The position numbers and the translations under genes are program-made. Of a stretch of 64,000 nucleotides of DNA, positions 9,700 to 20,351 are shown piece after piece (positions within the stretch are counted from its first letter, which is position 1; each line of letters starts with the position of its first letter). Under the pieces are notes generated by a model. The model was not told the origin of the DNA. It ran no database searches and saw only the letters and a list, made by a program, of their open reading frames with translations. The DNA comes from Gracilaria vermiculophylla (lineage: Eukaryota > Rhodophyta > Florideophyceae > Gracilariales > Gracilariaceae). The stretch covers positions 837,430 through 901,429 of the forward strand of contig JAHNZQ020003148.1 in NCBI GenBank assembly GCA_019155205.2, in the 5' to 3' direction.

Positions 9700-12600
9700 C
9701 CGCCCCTTTTCAGCATACCTTCCGGCTTAACACGGAAAATGACCAACATGGACTTCGCATGTCTGGGTACTTCCTATGCTGTAGACTTTTGTTTTGAAAA
9801 CGGGCAGTAGGAGCAAAAGGAAATTAATTTGCTTTATTCTACGATCCTTGTACAGATACTGTGAGCTTATATTTGAAAGGCTCTTCTTACTGTTTCATTT
9901 AATAGATTCATACGAGTCTTCTGTAACTGTCTGGAAGCCTTACGTTCCTTTTCGTGGTGTGTCTAAGTGCGAATTGAGCTCTAATATTCTGTTTTCCTTC
10001 TCACACAAACCATTGGCGACTTGTATCCTCGATTAATGGCAGTGGCTGAACTGGTATGCTCAAAATCTTAACTGTTGTTAAAGACATAGTGGTGTGAGGG
10101 TAGAGCAGGCCATTCTCGAACTGCTTACCATGTACAATCTGCTAATCTCTCCTGTCTCAGAAAGCCCGTATCGCGTGCAACTACCATACCTGCGAAGGTG
10201 AGGACTACCTGCTCGCTGTGAGCCCAATTAGTGTAGGCTCCTGATTGCTGCCCATAACACGACGCGGTTTGCGCTGGGCCACCATCCGGTGCGCACACCG
10301 GCCGTGCCGCGGTATTAGATATGTAACTTACCCTCGTATGAGCAATTTACTGTAGCTGTGATATCTACGGTCCGGATCTACTGCAGAACGGGTTGTTTTA
10401 ATATAGAGCATTCACCAAAAAAAATCTTACCAAGGGTAGAGCACTTGCGAAGAAGCATTTGAGGGCGTACGCGCACCGATTCGCGGTTGAACACATTTGA
10501 ACGGTGCGTATGATTGGAGAAGGCGATGCTTCGTTGACGTCATCACATATTGCAATGCGCTTGATTACAGCCACAGTTGGCTGCTCGTTTTGGTTGATGC
10601 GCGAGCGTAACGTGGAGGACGGTTGCGCCTGAAACGGAACGTGCAGGCGGAGGCTCGTCCTGCTTATATGCGGCGCGCGGGTCCCCAGTGGTCCCCGGCG
10701 ACTGCAAAAACATTTTTCTCACCCTCACGAGTTGCAGCAAGTCGCACCGAGGTTTTCGTGCTGCTCGCTGTGTTGCGAACGTTCGGCCTTTGGGGACGCA
10801 GATCGCTCGTGTCGATGAACACGTCACGATCCGACACTCACACTTCTCCCACAGTAGCTGAACACATAACGTGATCGAGTTGCTGCAGCAGCGAGATATG
10901 AAGCGTGTCTCTTGAGACAGTTTGTGGTGCGTGGTAAACAGCGCCCGTACTTCAAACGCCACCGCCAAACACTTGGCGCTTTCGGAACAGCTTTCGACCC
11001 GGGAAGCCGTCGAACGCGCCCTAGCGTGCGGGCGATGAGCTCGTCGTCCGCCCTTGCGGACCTGGGTATCATGCCATGAGAGCGCCGCCGCCCAACTGCA
11101 CGCACGCACGCAGTCGCCCACAGGTTCGCTGTCCAAAGATGAAGCAACCTCTGTTTCCCAGATTTTTTCCTTCGATGGAAGCGCTCCTAGGGGGCCACCG
11201 GAGGGGGGGGGGGATCAAGGGGTCTTGAGAGGAACTACACTTGTGCTGATGAACATGGCGGTCCACGAGCCGGTCCTACCTGATTTCGTCGAGAATTGAG
11301 AGGTTTGGACGCAGAGCACGTCGTCAATGATTCTTTTGATGGCAAATGCGGGTCATGCGAAGCCCCCTGCCGTGATGTGTCCCTTATCCGACCAGATGTA
11401 GAAGATGAATGAAGAGGTGTAGTGAAGTCGGAGGCGATACCTGTTCGAAGCGAAATGCTTCTGCGGTTCGAGACATCTAGAGAATCTAATTCTTGCTTAG
11501 CAATACATTAGACTAAATGATTGTAGCACGTCTATCGTGATTACTGTTTTTGGGTATATAGTGCAGAGTTTTAGGCCACCCAGCTTGCAAGGAATCTAAT
11601 GCCAAAAGCTCCGGACCTCTTGTAACAAAGAGAGAGAGAGAAGAGTTCTTCATGTCTCTTTTACCGTCGATTTCGAATCTCACGGGGTTTCGGATTTTAC
11701 TGTCTGTTATTTTCTGCTCCACGCTGAGGCCCAGCTGCCTTCAGGAGCGCTGTGCAACTATGTGTTCCGCTTGTTCTTCCCCAGAGAGAATTGAGAGAAA
11801 GCCATGTTGCTTGATTTTTACGGTATACACTTGTAATGCACAGCGATCATGAAAAAAACGCGATTGCAGAATTTTGCCGGATGGACTGTTCACAAATCAC
11901 GTCTCAGACTTACTCAAGCCTCTGCTTGGAGTGCAAACGTTGCAGATGGCACCCTCATAAATTTTCTGTTCACAAGGCATAACCAACATCTTGAACATCT
12001 TGGCTACTCAGTGACTTCGAGAGCTTATTGATGTGTTTTGGTCGTGATTTTTTTGTTTTGCGACGCCCTTGTTCAGAAGAAAAGAACATCTACTCACAAA
12101 TTCTGCATTAATGCTTTAATGCAGTCTAAATGTGTCAGACCCGCGAGCAAGGCGTTCGATGTTCTGTAAATAGATTTCGGGCATTGCGTATAACCACCAT
12201 TTTCTTTGTTTTTCACTGTTTTATTTGCAACCTAGAAGACAGGCTAATAGGTAAGGCTCGTCTGATCACAGTTATCAGCTTTGAGCTCTCAATTTAAGAG
12301 GCAGTGCATGGCTTGAAAATTCAACAATGTACTCTTCAGCTTTTGAAGAAACCCGAATGGAACTAGTGTCATTCAACCCTCTCTATCATTTGGATATGGT
12401 ACGATTCGTTCACTGCCAGTGTATTAAAGTACATCACTAATTCACAATCGAGAACAACAGTTCAGTTTTTGTCGAACAAAGTTGAGCATTGTCTAAAAGT
12501 AGTCAGTCTATGGGTATATTTAAGGAAAATGTAACGTTTAGAATATATCTTATTGCCAATTAAAAAAAGAAAGCCAGAATTCACTTTTTTTTTCTCTGTC

Positions 12601-13408
12601 TTCCTCAGAGCCTGGTTTGGTGTTCGCAACTGTTATTTCTTGAAATCGTAATCTAACTGTCTGGCATACAATATTTAATTCACAGTTAGCCTTTACGAAA
12701 CGGATCAGGTTTCTACGCAACCAAACAGCTATGTTCTATTTTAATACAAAAATAATGTCAACTGTAGAACTGTACACTTTCGACGCTCGATGATGTCAAA
12801 TATTTGCGCAATATTTATAGAAACCAAGTAGTGTGCTGTTTTCCAGTTTCATTTGAAGGAAATTTCCGAAAATAGAAAGGGTGAGCTGTGTACTGAACGA
12901 CAAAGCTTTTTTCATATAACAAGTACTCGCGTTGTGGGGGGGGGGGAAAGGGGTCGGCTGCTAACTTACGTTCTGTTTTCCGTAATACCAAAGGCTAGTG
13001 GAAAGTCTCGGCAACCAGTAAATGCTGTGGTTTAAAAGGAAGAGTGCATGATTTTGAAAATAAATTATTAAAAATAAAATAATAATATATAACAGATAAC
13101 ACCAATTGCTACCCTTCGTTGATCACTGCGAGTTTTATAACGAAACGGTTACCAAGGTTACCGGCTTTGCGAAACAGTCGGGCTCAACGATGGCGAACCG
13201 GATCCTGGAAACATGAAATCACGTTTGATGTGAGCGACGTGGATGCGAAATCTTCGTCACCTTCTCGATCGGTTTGCAAACGCAATAACCTCTTCCGTTT
13301 TCGTGTTAAGGACAGAAGCAAGGTATCGTAAGCAAAAGCATTGTGTGAATCAGCGTTGCATTCCTGTTCCGAGTTCGTTGCGTCGAAATCGCAGCCCGGC
13401 AGGCAGAG
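9700..13408. other. 3.7-kb gene-poor region
   Basis: I find no convincing protein gene. The longest frame (about 10543-11136 minus) begins with TTG, is Cys/Arg-rich and has no recognisable family. The interval at 10140-10320 is comparatively GC-rich and contains a strong hairpin. From about 12.0 to 13.1 kb the sequence is markedly A+T-rich, with an almost pure A/T stretch at about 13056-13095. A run of G lies at about 12936-12945. Confidence 0.4.
10278..10308. other. Strong hairpin in a GC-rich island (possible structured RNA)
   Basis: CCGGTG-CGCA-CACCGG forms a perfect 6-bp stem at 10286-10301. The flanking GGCCAC and GTGCC can extend it. It sits in an otherwise AT-rich gene desert. I could not match it to 5S rRNA, U1, SRP RNA or RNase P by their conserved core motifs. 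Confidence 0.35.
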
Positions 13409-14162
13409 ATGGCCACCGCTTTGGACGCAAAAGCACATTCGAAAGAAGCAGACGCACTCGTTTCCACGCCAGTTGCAGACGATTTTCATCATGGCATTCC
13501 CAAAGCTATTTTTTTCGTATGTCAACCTTGCTTTTGTTCCCGCAATTTTCTCGAACCACGTCTGACAACTTTCCTCCACGCACATCTTCGGTGATCCGCT
13601 TGGCTTTTTTCTTTTCTTTTTGTAGGAGGATATCCCGCAACAAGTTGAACAGCACTCGGCACCTTTGCTTATCGAGAAACTTTCAGGTCTAAGCCAAAGG
13701 TATCGCTTTTTTGAGGGAAAGTTGGTGAAGAGTCGAGACACCCTCGAAGAAAAGGTAGCTGAGGTTCGCAGGGCTCTAAAGGCTGTGCAGTCTTTAGCTG
13801 AAAGATGTTCAAGAGCCGGTGAGAACGCTAAAGACATCGAGACCCACTTTGAATTAAGCGATGGTATCTATGCGAAAGCCTGTATACCACCAACGAGCAA
13901 AGTATGTTTGTGGCTGGGTGCCAATGTTATGGTTGAGTATTCACACTCCGAAGCCGAAACCCTTTTATCTAATAACTTGGCTAAAGCTGAAAAGAGCTAC
14001 GAAGAGACATGCGCAGACATCAGCTATCTGAGAGATCAACTGAACACGACCGATGTGAATCTATCAAGGGTATACAACCATCATGTGGAAGCAATGCGTT
14101 CCGCAAGCAACAAATCTAAATCTGGGAAAGCGGGAGTGAGCTTACCACTGCAGGCAAAGTAG
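13409..14162 (+). CDS. PFD3: Prefoldin subunit 3 (VBP1-type), two exons
   Basis: Alpha-type subunit of the hexameric prefoldin co-chaperone, which passes nascent actin and tubulin to the CCT chaperonin in the cytosol. Exons are 13409-13516 and 13626-14162, with a 109-nt phase-0 intron (GTATGT...TTTGTAG). The product is 214 aa, close to family size. The joined sequence reads GIPKAIFFEDIPQQVEQ, matching the conserved subunit-3 start (GIPxAxFxED). The central part is the family hallmark: VPPT-like IPPTSKVCLWLGANVMVEY at about residues 113-131. Two coiled-coil helices flank it (about residues 45-95 and 140-195), the second containing DISYLRDQLNTTDVNLSRVYN. The C-terminus is short, basic and probably disordered. 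It converges with the ARF-GEF gene, only 168 bp away. Confidence 0.95.
13517..13625 (+). other. Prefoldin 3 intron (109 nt)
   Basis: Donor TTC|GTATGT and acceptor TTTTTGTAG|GAGGAT, preceded by a pyrimidine-rich tract. Phase 0. Splicing restores AIFFEDIPQQ, conserved in prefoldin 3. Confidence 0.92.
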
Positions 14163-14187
14163 CCCTCAAGTAGCAAAAGCCATCGCC

Positions 14188-14260
14188 AAGTGCATGCCGT
14201 TGCGCTGCATTTAGTACAAGGGCGCTAAGTGCATGCCGTCGCGCTGCATTTAGTACAAGG
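14188..14260 (+). repeat. 34-bp tandem duplication in the prefoldin 3 / ARF-GEF 3' interval
   Basis: Two 34-bp copies (14188-14221 and 14227-14260) beginning AAGTGCATGCCGT, separated by 5 bp, with a single T/C difference that I can see. They lie between two converging stop codons, so they belong to one or both 3' UTRs. Confidence 0.9.
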
Positions 14261-14329
14261 AAGAAGACCGTCCGACCTTAGTGTTTATTTATACTGTTAG
14301 AGGTGAACTTTACATGTATGTCCCATCTA

Positions 14330-17300
14330 CTAAGTCGAGACGACAGGATCCTGTGACGCTAGAGCAACATTTCCTGCTCCTTCAAATTCAGCAGTCGTTT
14401 TGTTTTGCTCATTTGGCTGTGATACAGCGGTATCATAAGTACCGTTTTCGTTGACGGAGTTACTTTGTTTGGTGTCGGTAGTCAGTGTACCTTGAGTAGC
14501 AGTTGAAACAATTTCATCGATGTCAGGGATGAAATCGCGCACCATTGTGAACGTCGCGTTCCATCTTACTTCATGAGACCTTGACAACAATCCGCAACCA
14601 CACATCACCAACAATACGTTCTTGACAGTTTCGGGGATGTGTTCCAGAAGTTCATCTTGCTCTGGTGCCCTGATCACCGACTTGATATTTGATATTTCTT
14701 TTCCAGGAGTGGAACTACTATTGAATGCCACCCTAAAAACTTCCAAGATTGCCATCCAAAGTTCTGTAAAATCGGTTTCCGGCAAACCAGTAGCTATTAC
14801 TGCATGGTGCTGCAGAAAGGTTTTTGAAGTGAGGAAGATGGCTCGCATTCTGGTCCGGTTACATGCCGCAATAACTGATTTTAACAACTGTTCATCATGT
14901 TCCGCGGAGACAGCAAACGATCTCGGCCTCCCTCTCCTCCCAGACGCGGCTGCACTTTTTTCGGCTAAAAGTTTTCTCTGCGCGGCCCTTTCTGCTTCTA
15001 TCGTGGCAGACAGGAAGCCATGAGTCATGAAAAGTTGCGTCATCAATGGAAGAATTACTGACGTCAGGGTTTGACTCCATTCAGTAGCAGATAAGAATTC
15101 GGCGGAACCTCCCAGAGCAAGAACTCTTTCCACGACGCCGAGAGCATGGTTTCGGACTTTTCCCCTAGAATCCCGAATAGAAGCAGCAAATCCTAAAAAC
15201 AATGGACTCCAATACTCAGACCACATACCTTCCTCTGGTTCTGGTTCAATTTGTTCCGCCCCTTCTACAGATGGTAATGATTGTGAGTGACTCTTCTGAT
15301 CTGTGACCCTGCCTTTGAAAGCGGGAACACGCTGCGCTAAAAGATATAGAAGATCAAGAGCTCTGATAGAAATGTCAACAGATGAGCTAGAAGCGTATGC
15401 TAATATGGCGTCTAACAGAGGTGCAAACGATTCCGATGATATGGCCTCCGTCGAATACTGACCGCGAAGTAAACCAGTTAGAGTTGCAAGACCGATTTCT
15501 CTAGCCTTGGCTTGATAATTAGCAGTATTTTCAAGTATAGAAAGGATGGCATGCCACCCAGATGTAGATCGAATTATAGCCCCGTGAACCTCGATCATGT
15601 TGTGAACCCCAATAATGATGGGGACTGACAAAGCTTCTGCTGTATCCGTCGGCAAGCGTACTAAAAGATTTAACCCACGAAGCACGTCATCCCTTAACTC
15701 TGGGCGATTCAACAGACGAACACCAACGCGAAGGAGAGCTACAACAGCTCTTTCCAATATTGGAGACGGGTATGTCGCAGGAGCAATGATTCGAATTAGT
15801 AGACTGTGCAACGCTGGCCAGGGAATATGTAGTCGATCTCGGTTCTGAAACGTGAGCTCACAAAGAACATCTACACAGAAAGCGATGATAAGTTCTCTAG
15901 CCTTCCTTTCATCCCGTTCTCGCAATGAACCCTCCCATGTCTGTGACAGGCCAAATGAGGGATAATCCGAGTCCGATTCCGCGGTGGTTTTAGAGGATTG
16001 TCTTGGATTCACGCCCGCAATTATAGAAGAATCATGAGTTGGACTTGGAGGTGCTATCTCGGCCCAATCGACAACCGACATATTCTCTTCGACGGCCTTA
16101 TTGCCCAGACCCAGAGGCGCTTCTACTTCTTTCCCGGTTTCATCTGCTTTTACGGTCATAACTCTGATTGCCGATCTGGCGATGGCCTGAGTCAAATTCT
16201 CTAGAGCAGATGACTGCAAAATCTTAGCTTCCCTGATGACGACATCTTCTATGCGACAGCTTGCAATACATTTCCTGGCAAGATCCAGGGCTTCTGTCTC
16301 CTCACGAGTTTTCATTCGAACGTATGACGGTGCTATATGTGACACCTTCCGCCGGACGTGACCATGTCCCGTTCGACTATCTTCGTGATCATCATAATCT
16401 TCTTCATCCGAATCTAACTCCGAACCAATGGAAGCTGCAAGGATAGCAGCAAAGAAACCATTCGCCCTAGTAGCGCGCTTCGGCTTCTCTTCTTCGAGCG
16501 GTTGACTAGATGTACTTGATTGTGAGGGCCACCAATTCGGAATAAGTGAAGACTGGTATTTCTCATCAGTCGTAGAGATTGTGAGCTCCGGCCCGAATCC
16601 TCCAAGTTCCTGCTCAAGCTCTGGTGGTAAAAGACAAAGTGCATGTAATCGAAGCACGTAAGAGACAAGCGCTTGCCAGCCCTCTGCCTGAAGCCAGTCG
16701 CCGCATTGGCGGGACACACCGGACAGTGCAACGGATGCCATTTGTGCCTTGATATCCGTCCCAAATCTAACGGCAGCACCATGTAATGGTCCTTCACGAA
16801 TTGTAGTGGCAGTGCATAGCGAGGAGATCACAGCATCTGTTGGGCGTCCAATCCCGAACGAGGTGGCACATCTAGCGATAGAGAGGAACCCTTCGAGGGC
16901 TTTCTGGACAGAATTTGCGTCACCAGCTTCGTTTAGAATTGAGTTTGTAGCCACGACCGCAGATTCCCACGCTATAAAGAAGATATCTTCCTCAAACACA
17001 AGCGAAACCCGCGCCGTTGGAAAGCTTGACAGTTCAGATTCCATTCGACCAACTTGCTCGTCCCAAAGAAGATCAGTTAGTGCCCCAATGCCGGCTTCGT
17101 CACTCATGCAAATCTCGACGTCGGCTATAGAATTGTATATCTCAGACAAGAACCACCGTGGAAAGTCAGACTTGTCATTGAGGCCTCGGCAATTCCTTAC
17201 AAAATCTTCTAAAGTCATCTTGTTCCTGATTGATGCATTGTGCAGGTCCGTGTTCAACATGACAACCGAATAACTCAGCACGTATGCGGCATCGGCGCTC

Positions 17301-19606
17301 TTCAGCACACCGGCAGTATTGGAACCCTCGCGGCTGTTAGCTACCTCTTGCTGTTCGGTAGCTGGAACTCTTGTTCTCCCAGTATTCCCTGATTCGCCTT
17401 GGGAGCCAGGTGAAAGATCAATTTCCGTTGATCCATCGGTCGAATTCTCAGGACTCGACTTCGCCGTTGCGGGACTCTCTTGATATTGGGCAAAGTATCT
17501 ATCTGCGAAAGATTGAACGATTCTACTAATCTTCTGAGATTCACCCGGAAGACGAAAGCTTTCAAGAAAAACCCGAAGAGACTCAGTAAAGGGCCTATGC
17601 GCGAACTTAAAAGTGGCAGTATAGTCTGCAAGCACACGACGTGAAAGGTTGTCTGGCTCCCCAAGTATCACACCAATTTTTTCCTTGCTGAGGCCCGGGG
17701 TATCTCTCAAGAAACGCACAATAGCCTTGACTTCCCCTTCTAGATCTTCATTCACTGTTCCATCAGAGTGTGGATGATTCGTGATGAAGCCATGGTCCCG
17801 CAAAATGGGTATTAGTTTTGCAGCCTTGTTAACTTTTTCTGAGCTGTTAAATTCATCCCCAGCTTTCTGCAGTCGTTTCTTTTCTTTTCGTACTTGTCGT
17901 CCGTAACTCTGTGCCTCGTAATCCATAACAGGAGTTTTTGACAACCCTGTCGTCTCAAGCTTCAATCTGTCGCTTATAGTGTCAATGACGGCTAACACGG
18001 CCTCCGCACACAACAGCGCGCTGGCTCTCCCAAAGCGAGATGCCTCCGGGTTTCCTCCACCCACTGACAAAATCATGTCATCATCATCACTCTCAGGGTC
18101 CACTGCTGTGTCCGCTAGACGATGTGTACCGCTGGACGACGCTCGGAGTCGTTTACTACGACGACGAAATCGACAAGTCTTCGCAGCTTCGCCAAGCGCC
18201 CGCAATAAGGGATGGACCATATCTATCCTTCTCATTTCGCAGTCTGCGAGTCGATACATCACGCAAAGCAAGCCCGGAGTAGCGAAAAGTGCCGCTAGCG
18301 ATTCTAATCCAATTTCTCTGATAACGGGATCTAGTTCAACGGGAGCCGGAGCGAGAGAGCTAGTGCTTCCAATCGTCGACTGAGAGGTTCCTGGATTTCT
18401 TTTAGACTGCTCATCTGCAAGAGGCTTTCTCCCTCCCATAGCAAGAGGTAAAACGTTTTCGTAACCCGATATATAATACGGATAGACACGGTCAAGTAGG
18501 GCAAAAAGAATAGGCGCGCTATTTTCTTCGAGAACATGCACCAATTGTGTTGCAATTGTAAAAGCAGATGCTATGATGCCAGGCTCAGATCGATAGTTGC
18601 CCAGTGTGCGAAGGATTCCACGTGAGCAATCTCTGAGTAACAGTAATTTCAGAGCGGGATGTGATCTCAGAGTTGAGCCCGCAGACCCTAGAAGAGAAGA
18701 TGTAAGCTCCAATCCGAGAATTCTTTCAGGAGATGATTGAGCATAGAGAGGATCAGCCATTCTTGAAATAAGTTGGACAAGTGCTGCAATCATTGCCACT
18801 GATGCCGGACCATGCTGGTTGAATGAATCTGAGTCGAAGGCATATCCAAAGGCAGGTCCACTCACACCATGCGCAAAAATGGAAGGGATTTCACTTTGGT
18901 GAACATTGGTATGACAAGCTATGATAGTTCGAGATTGATTGCCAATGGCTGAGCAAATATTCAGTAAGGCAGCATCTGCAGTGCTTTTCAGTAGTATTGA
19001 CGCACGCCGCCTGCCCGACGCGATTCCCATACAAGCCTCGATTGAGCGCAGGACGGATGCATCGGCAAGCATAGGCAACGCAGCCGAGCAGATGACAGTC
19101 ATTAATACTCTCGTTATGCGGGAGAGCACAACTTCATCTGACGCCGGATCCGTAGCATCGAAGCGGCATGCGGCAGCAGCATCTATGATAGAGCTTAGCA
19201 CAGATGCATATTCACGGAGCAGCTTTTTTTCGTTAGCTAAGAGAATGATATGGGCTGCAATTGCGTCCAGTGACTTCAAGGCTACACCAGTAATAATCCC
19301 CGATGCATCGCGGGAACGCACGACTTCAAAAAAGGGGTCCAATGCGTTTAAAAGAGCATCTGGATGGATCAGAGACTTATCAGACCAGCTAAGGTTGGAC
19401 TGATCGGAAAGAGTGGTGGCAGAGACGGGGATGCGTACCACCTCGCGCAACGACTTCACCTCCTTGACGAGAGGGTGTTCGACTGGTTGGGGGGTGGAGG
19501 CGAATGAGAGAAGATATCCAAAGCGACGATTTCTGCGCAGGGCACTCAGAAGCTCTCTAGCTTCACCCAGCAGAACAACAGCAAGAGGCATATTTGAGTC
19601 GGACAT
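14330..19606 (-). CDS. GBF1: Large ARF guanine-nucleotide exchange factor, GBF1/GNOM type (Sec7 domain)
   Basis: Exchange factor that loads GTP on ARF-family GTPases to recruit COPI or other coats at Golgi/endosomal membranes. Single exon, 1758 aa. The N-terminus (VVLLGEARELLSALRRNRRF...) matches the GBF1/GNOM dimerisation (DCB) start. HUS follows, then the Sec7 domain at about residues 595-830. The catalytic glutamic finger is in FRLPGESQKI (Glu689). The second motif is SYSVVMLNTDLHN; Tyr-Ser at the positions that confer brefeldin A sensitivity suggests a BFA-sensitive enzyme. Between these motifs lies an unusual Ser/Glu/Thr-rich insertion of about 60 residues (about 722-782). The C-terminal 900 residues are helical HDS-type repeats. 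The ATG at 19606 gives the expected N-terminus. Head-to-head with exportin-1. Confidence 0.95.
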   Translation of the reverse strand: MSDSNMPLAVVLLGEARELLSALRRNRRFGYLLSFASTPQPVEHPLVKEVKSLREVVRIPVSATTLSDQSNLSWSDKSLIHPDALLNALDPFFEVVRSRDASGIITGVALKSLDAIAAHIILLANEKKLLREYASVLSSIIDAAAACRFDATDPASDEVVLSRITRVLMTVICSAALPMLADASVLRSIEACMGIASGRRRASILLKSTADAALLNICSAIGNQSRTIIACHTNVHQSEIPSIFAHGVSGPAFGYAFDSDSFNQHGPASVAMIAALVQLISRMADPLYAQSSPERILGLELTSSLLGSAGSTLRSHPALKLLLLRDCSRGILRTLGNYRSEPGIIASAFTIATQLVHVLEENSAPILFALLDRVYPYYISGYENVLPLAMGGRKPLADEQSKRNPGTSQSTIGSTSSLAPAPVELDPVIREIGLESLAALFATPGLLCVMYRLADCEMRRIDMVHPLLRALGEAAKTCRFRRRSKRLRASSSGTHRLADTAVDPESDDDDMILSVGGGNPEASRFGRASALLCAEAVLAVIDTISDRLKLETTGLSKTPVMDYEAQSYGRQVRKEKKRLQKAGDEFNSSEKVNKAAKLIPILRDHGFITNHPHSDGTVNEDLEGEVKAIVRFLRDTPGLSKEKIGVILGEPDNLSRRVLADYTATFKFAHRPFTESLRVFLESFRLPGESQKISRIVQSFADRYFAQYQESPATAKSSPENSTDGSTEIDLSPGSQGESGNTGRTRVPATEQQEVANSREGSNTAGVLKSADAAYVLSYSVVMLNTDLHNASIRNKMTLEDFVRNCRGLNDKSDFPRWFLSEIYNSIADVEICMSDEAGIGALTDLLWDEQVGRMESELSSFPTARVSLVFEEDIFFIAWESAVVATNSILNEAGDANSVQKALEGFLSIARCATSFGIGRPTDAVISSLCTATTIREGPLHGAAVRFGTDIKAQMASVALSGVSRQCGDWLQAEGWQALVSYVLRLHALCLLPPELEQELGGFGPELTISTTDEKYQSSLIPNWWPSQSSTSSQPLEEEKPKRATRANGFFAAILAASIGSELDSDEEDYDDHEDSRTGHGHVRRKVSHIAPSYVRMKTREETEALDLARKCIASCRIEDVVIREAKILQSSALENLTQAIARSAIRVMTVKADETGKEVEAPLGLGNKAVEENMSVVDWAEIAPPSPTHDSSIIAGVNPRQSSKTTAESDSDYPSFGLSQTWEGSLRERDERKARELIIAFCVDVLCELTFQNRDRLHIPWPALHSLLIRIIAPATYPSPILERAVVALLRVGVRLLNRPELRDDVLRGLNLLVRLPTDTAEALSVPIIIGVHNMIEVHGAIIRSTSGWHAILSILENTANYQAKAREIGLATLTGLLRGQYSTEAISSESFAPLLDAILAYASSSSVDISIRALDLLYLLAQRVPAFKGRVTDQKSHSQSLPSVEGAEQIEPEPEEGMWSEYWSPLFLGFAASIRDSRGKVRNHALGVVERVLALGGSAEFLSATEWSQTLTSVILPLMTQLFMTHGFLSATIEAERAAQRKLLAEKSAAASGRRGRPRSFAVSAEHDEQLLKSVIAACNRTRMRAIFLTSKTFLQHHAVIATGLPETDFTELWMAILEVFRVAFNSSSTPGKEISNIKSVIRAPEQDELLEHIPETVKNVLLVMCGCGLLSRSHEVRWNATFTMVRDFIPDIDEIVSTATQGTLTTDTKQSNSVNENGTYDTAVSQPNEQNKTTAEFEGAGNVALASQDPVVST

Positions 19607-20351
19607 TTTTTTTGATGGACTGACCGAGTGGGATGTTGCTCAATTGACCTTGACACGGGGTCGCAATTCAGAACTGGCGAACGCGACGATTGCGCGCGCT
19701 CCGCTTTACAAGCGTTGAGCGGTGTGGGCGAAGCGGAGCCAAAAGTTGCTGCTCATACCTACGAGCGACGCCAAACACTGTCCACGAAGCAGCCAGGAGA
19801 GATGGAGGAGCGCGTTAGCGGTGGTTCTTAGAGTGTCGCCTGCACCGCAGTTGCAGTTCAATGTTTTGACTGCGGGACAGACCAGCAGCTTTTTGGGCAG
19901 TGAACTGTCAGTTTTCTTACAGTGCGGACTCTGATCACCGAAACTTGAGGACACGCGTACACGTGGCAGGGTATACTAAAGGGGCGGGATGGGGCGCGAT
20001 CATGGGGCACGCGCATGCGTCGGCGCTGGCGCCGAAGGCTCGCACCTCCAACGTGGCCTTAGTACATATTGTACGAAGGGTAGCTGTGACCACCTCTGTA
20101 TCAGTCGGCCCCCTTGCTCTTATCGAGCGGATCTACGGACCAGCGCAACTTCCTCATCATCGCAACATCGCAGTCCCAGCATCCCGAGGCCGCCGATCCG
20201 CCCTTCTCCGGCCCTAACACATCCCCGAAGTTACTGCTGGCGTGCTTCGTTCGGCGTAAGAACGCGGCGCTGCGACGCCTCGTCGCTTGCCACTTCCCTC
20301 CAGTCCCCCACTCCCTCCTGGCTGGTTTCACTTCTTACAATCCCGTGATCA
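19607..20351. promoter_or_regulatory. Divergent promoter region ARF-GEF / exportin-1
   Basis: 745 bp between two head-to-head starts of housekeeping genes. Short frames here are compositional. I see no TATA box or repeated motif that I would call. Confidence 0.45.

Noticed and set aside
10260..10330. U1 snRNA or 5S rRNA in the GC-rich island
   Set aside because: Neither the U1 5' end ATACTTACCTG followed by its stem-loops, nor the 5S AGTTAAGC core, is present.
10543..11147. 197-codon minus-strand frame in the gene desert
   Set aside because: Begins with TTG, no family, no better ATG start, Cys/Arg-rich composition expected from GC content.
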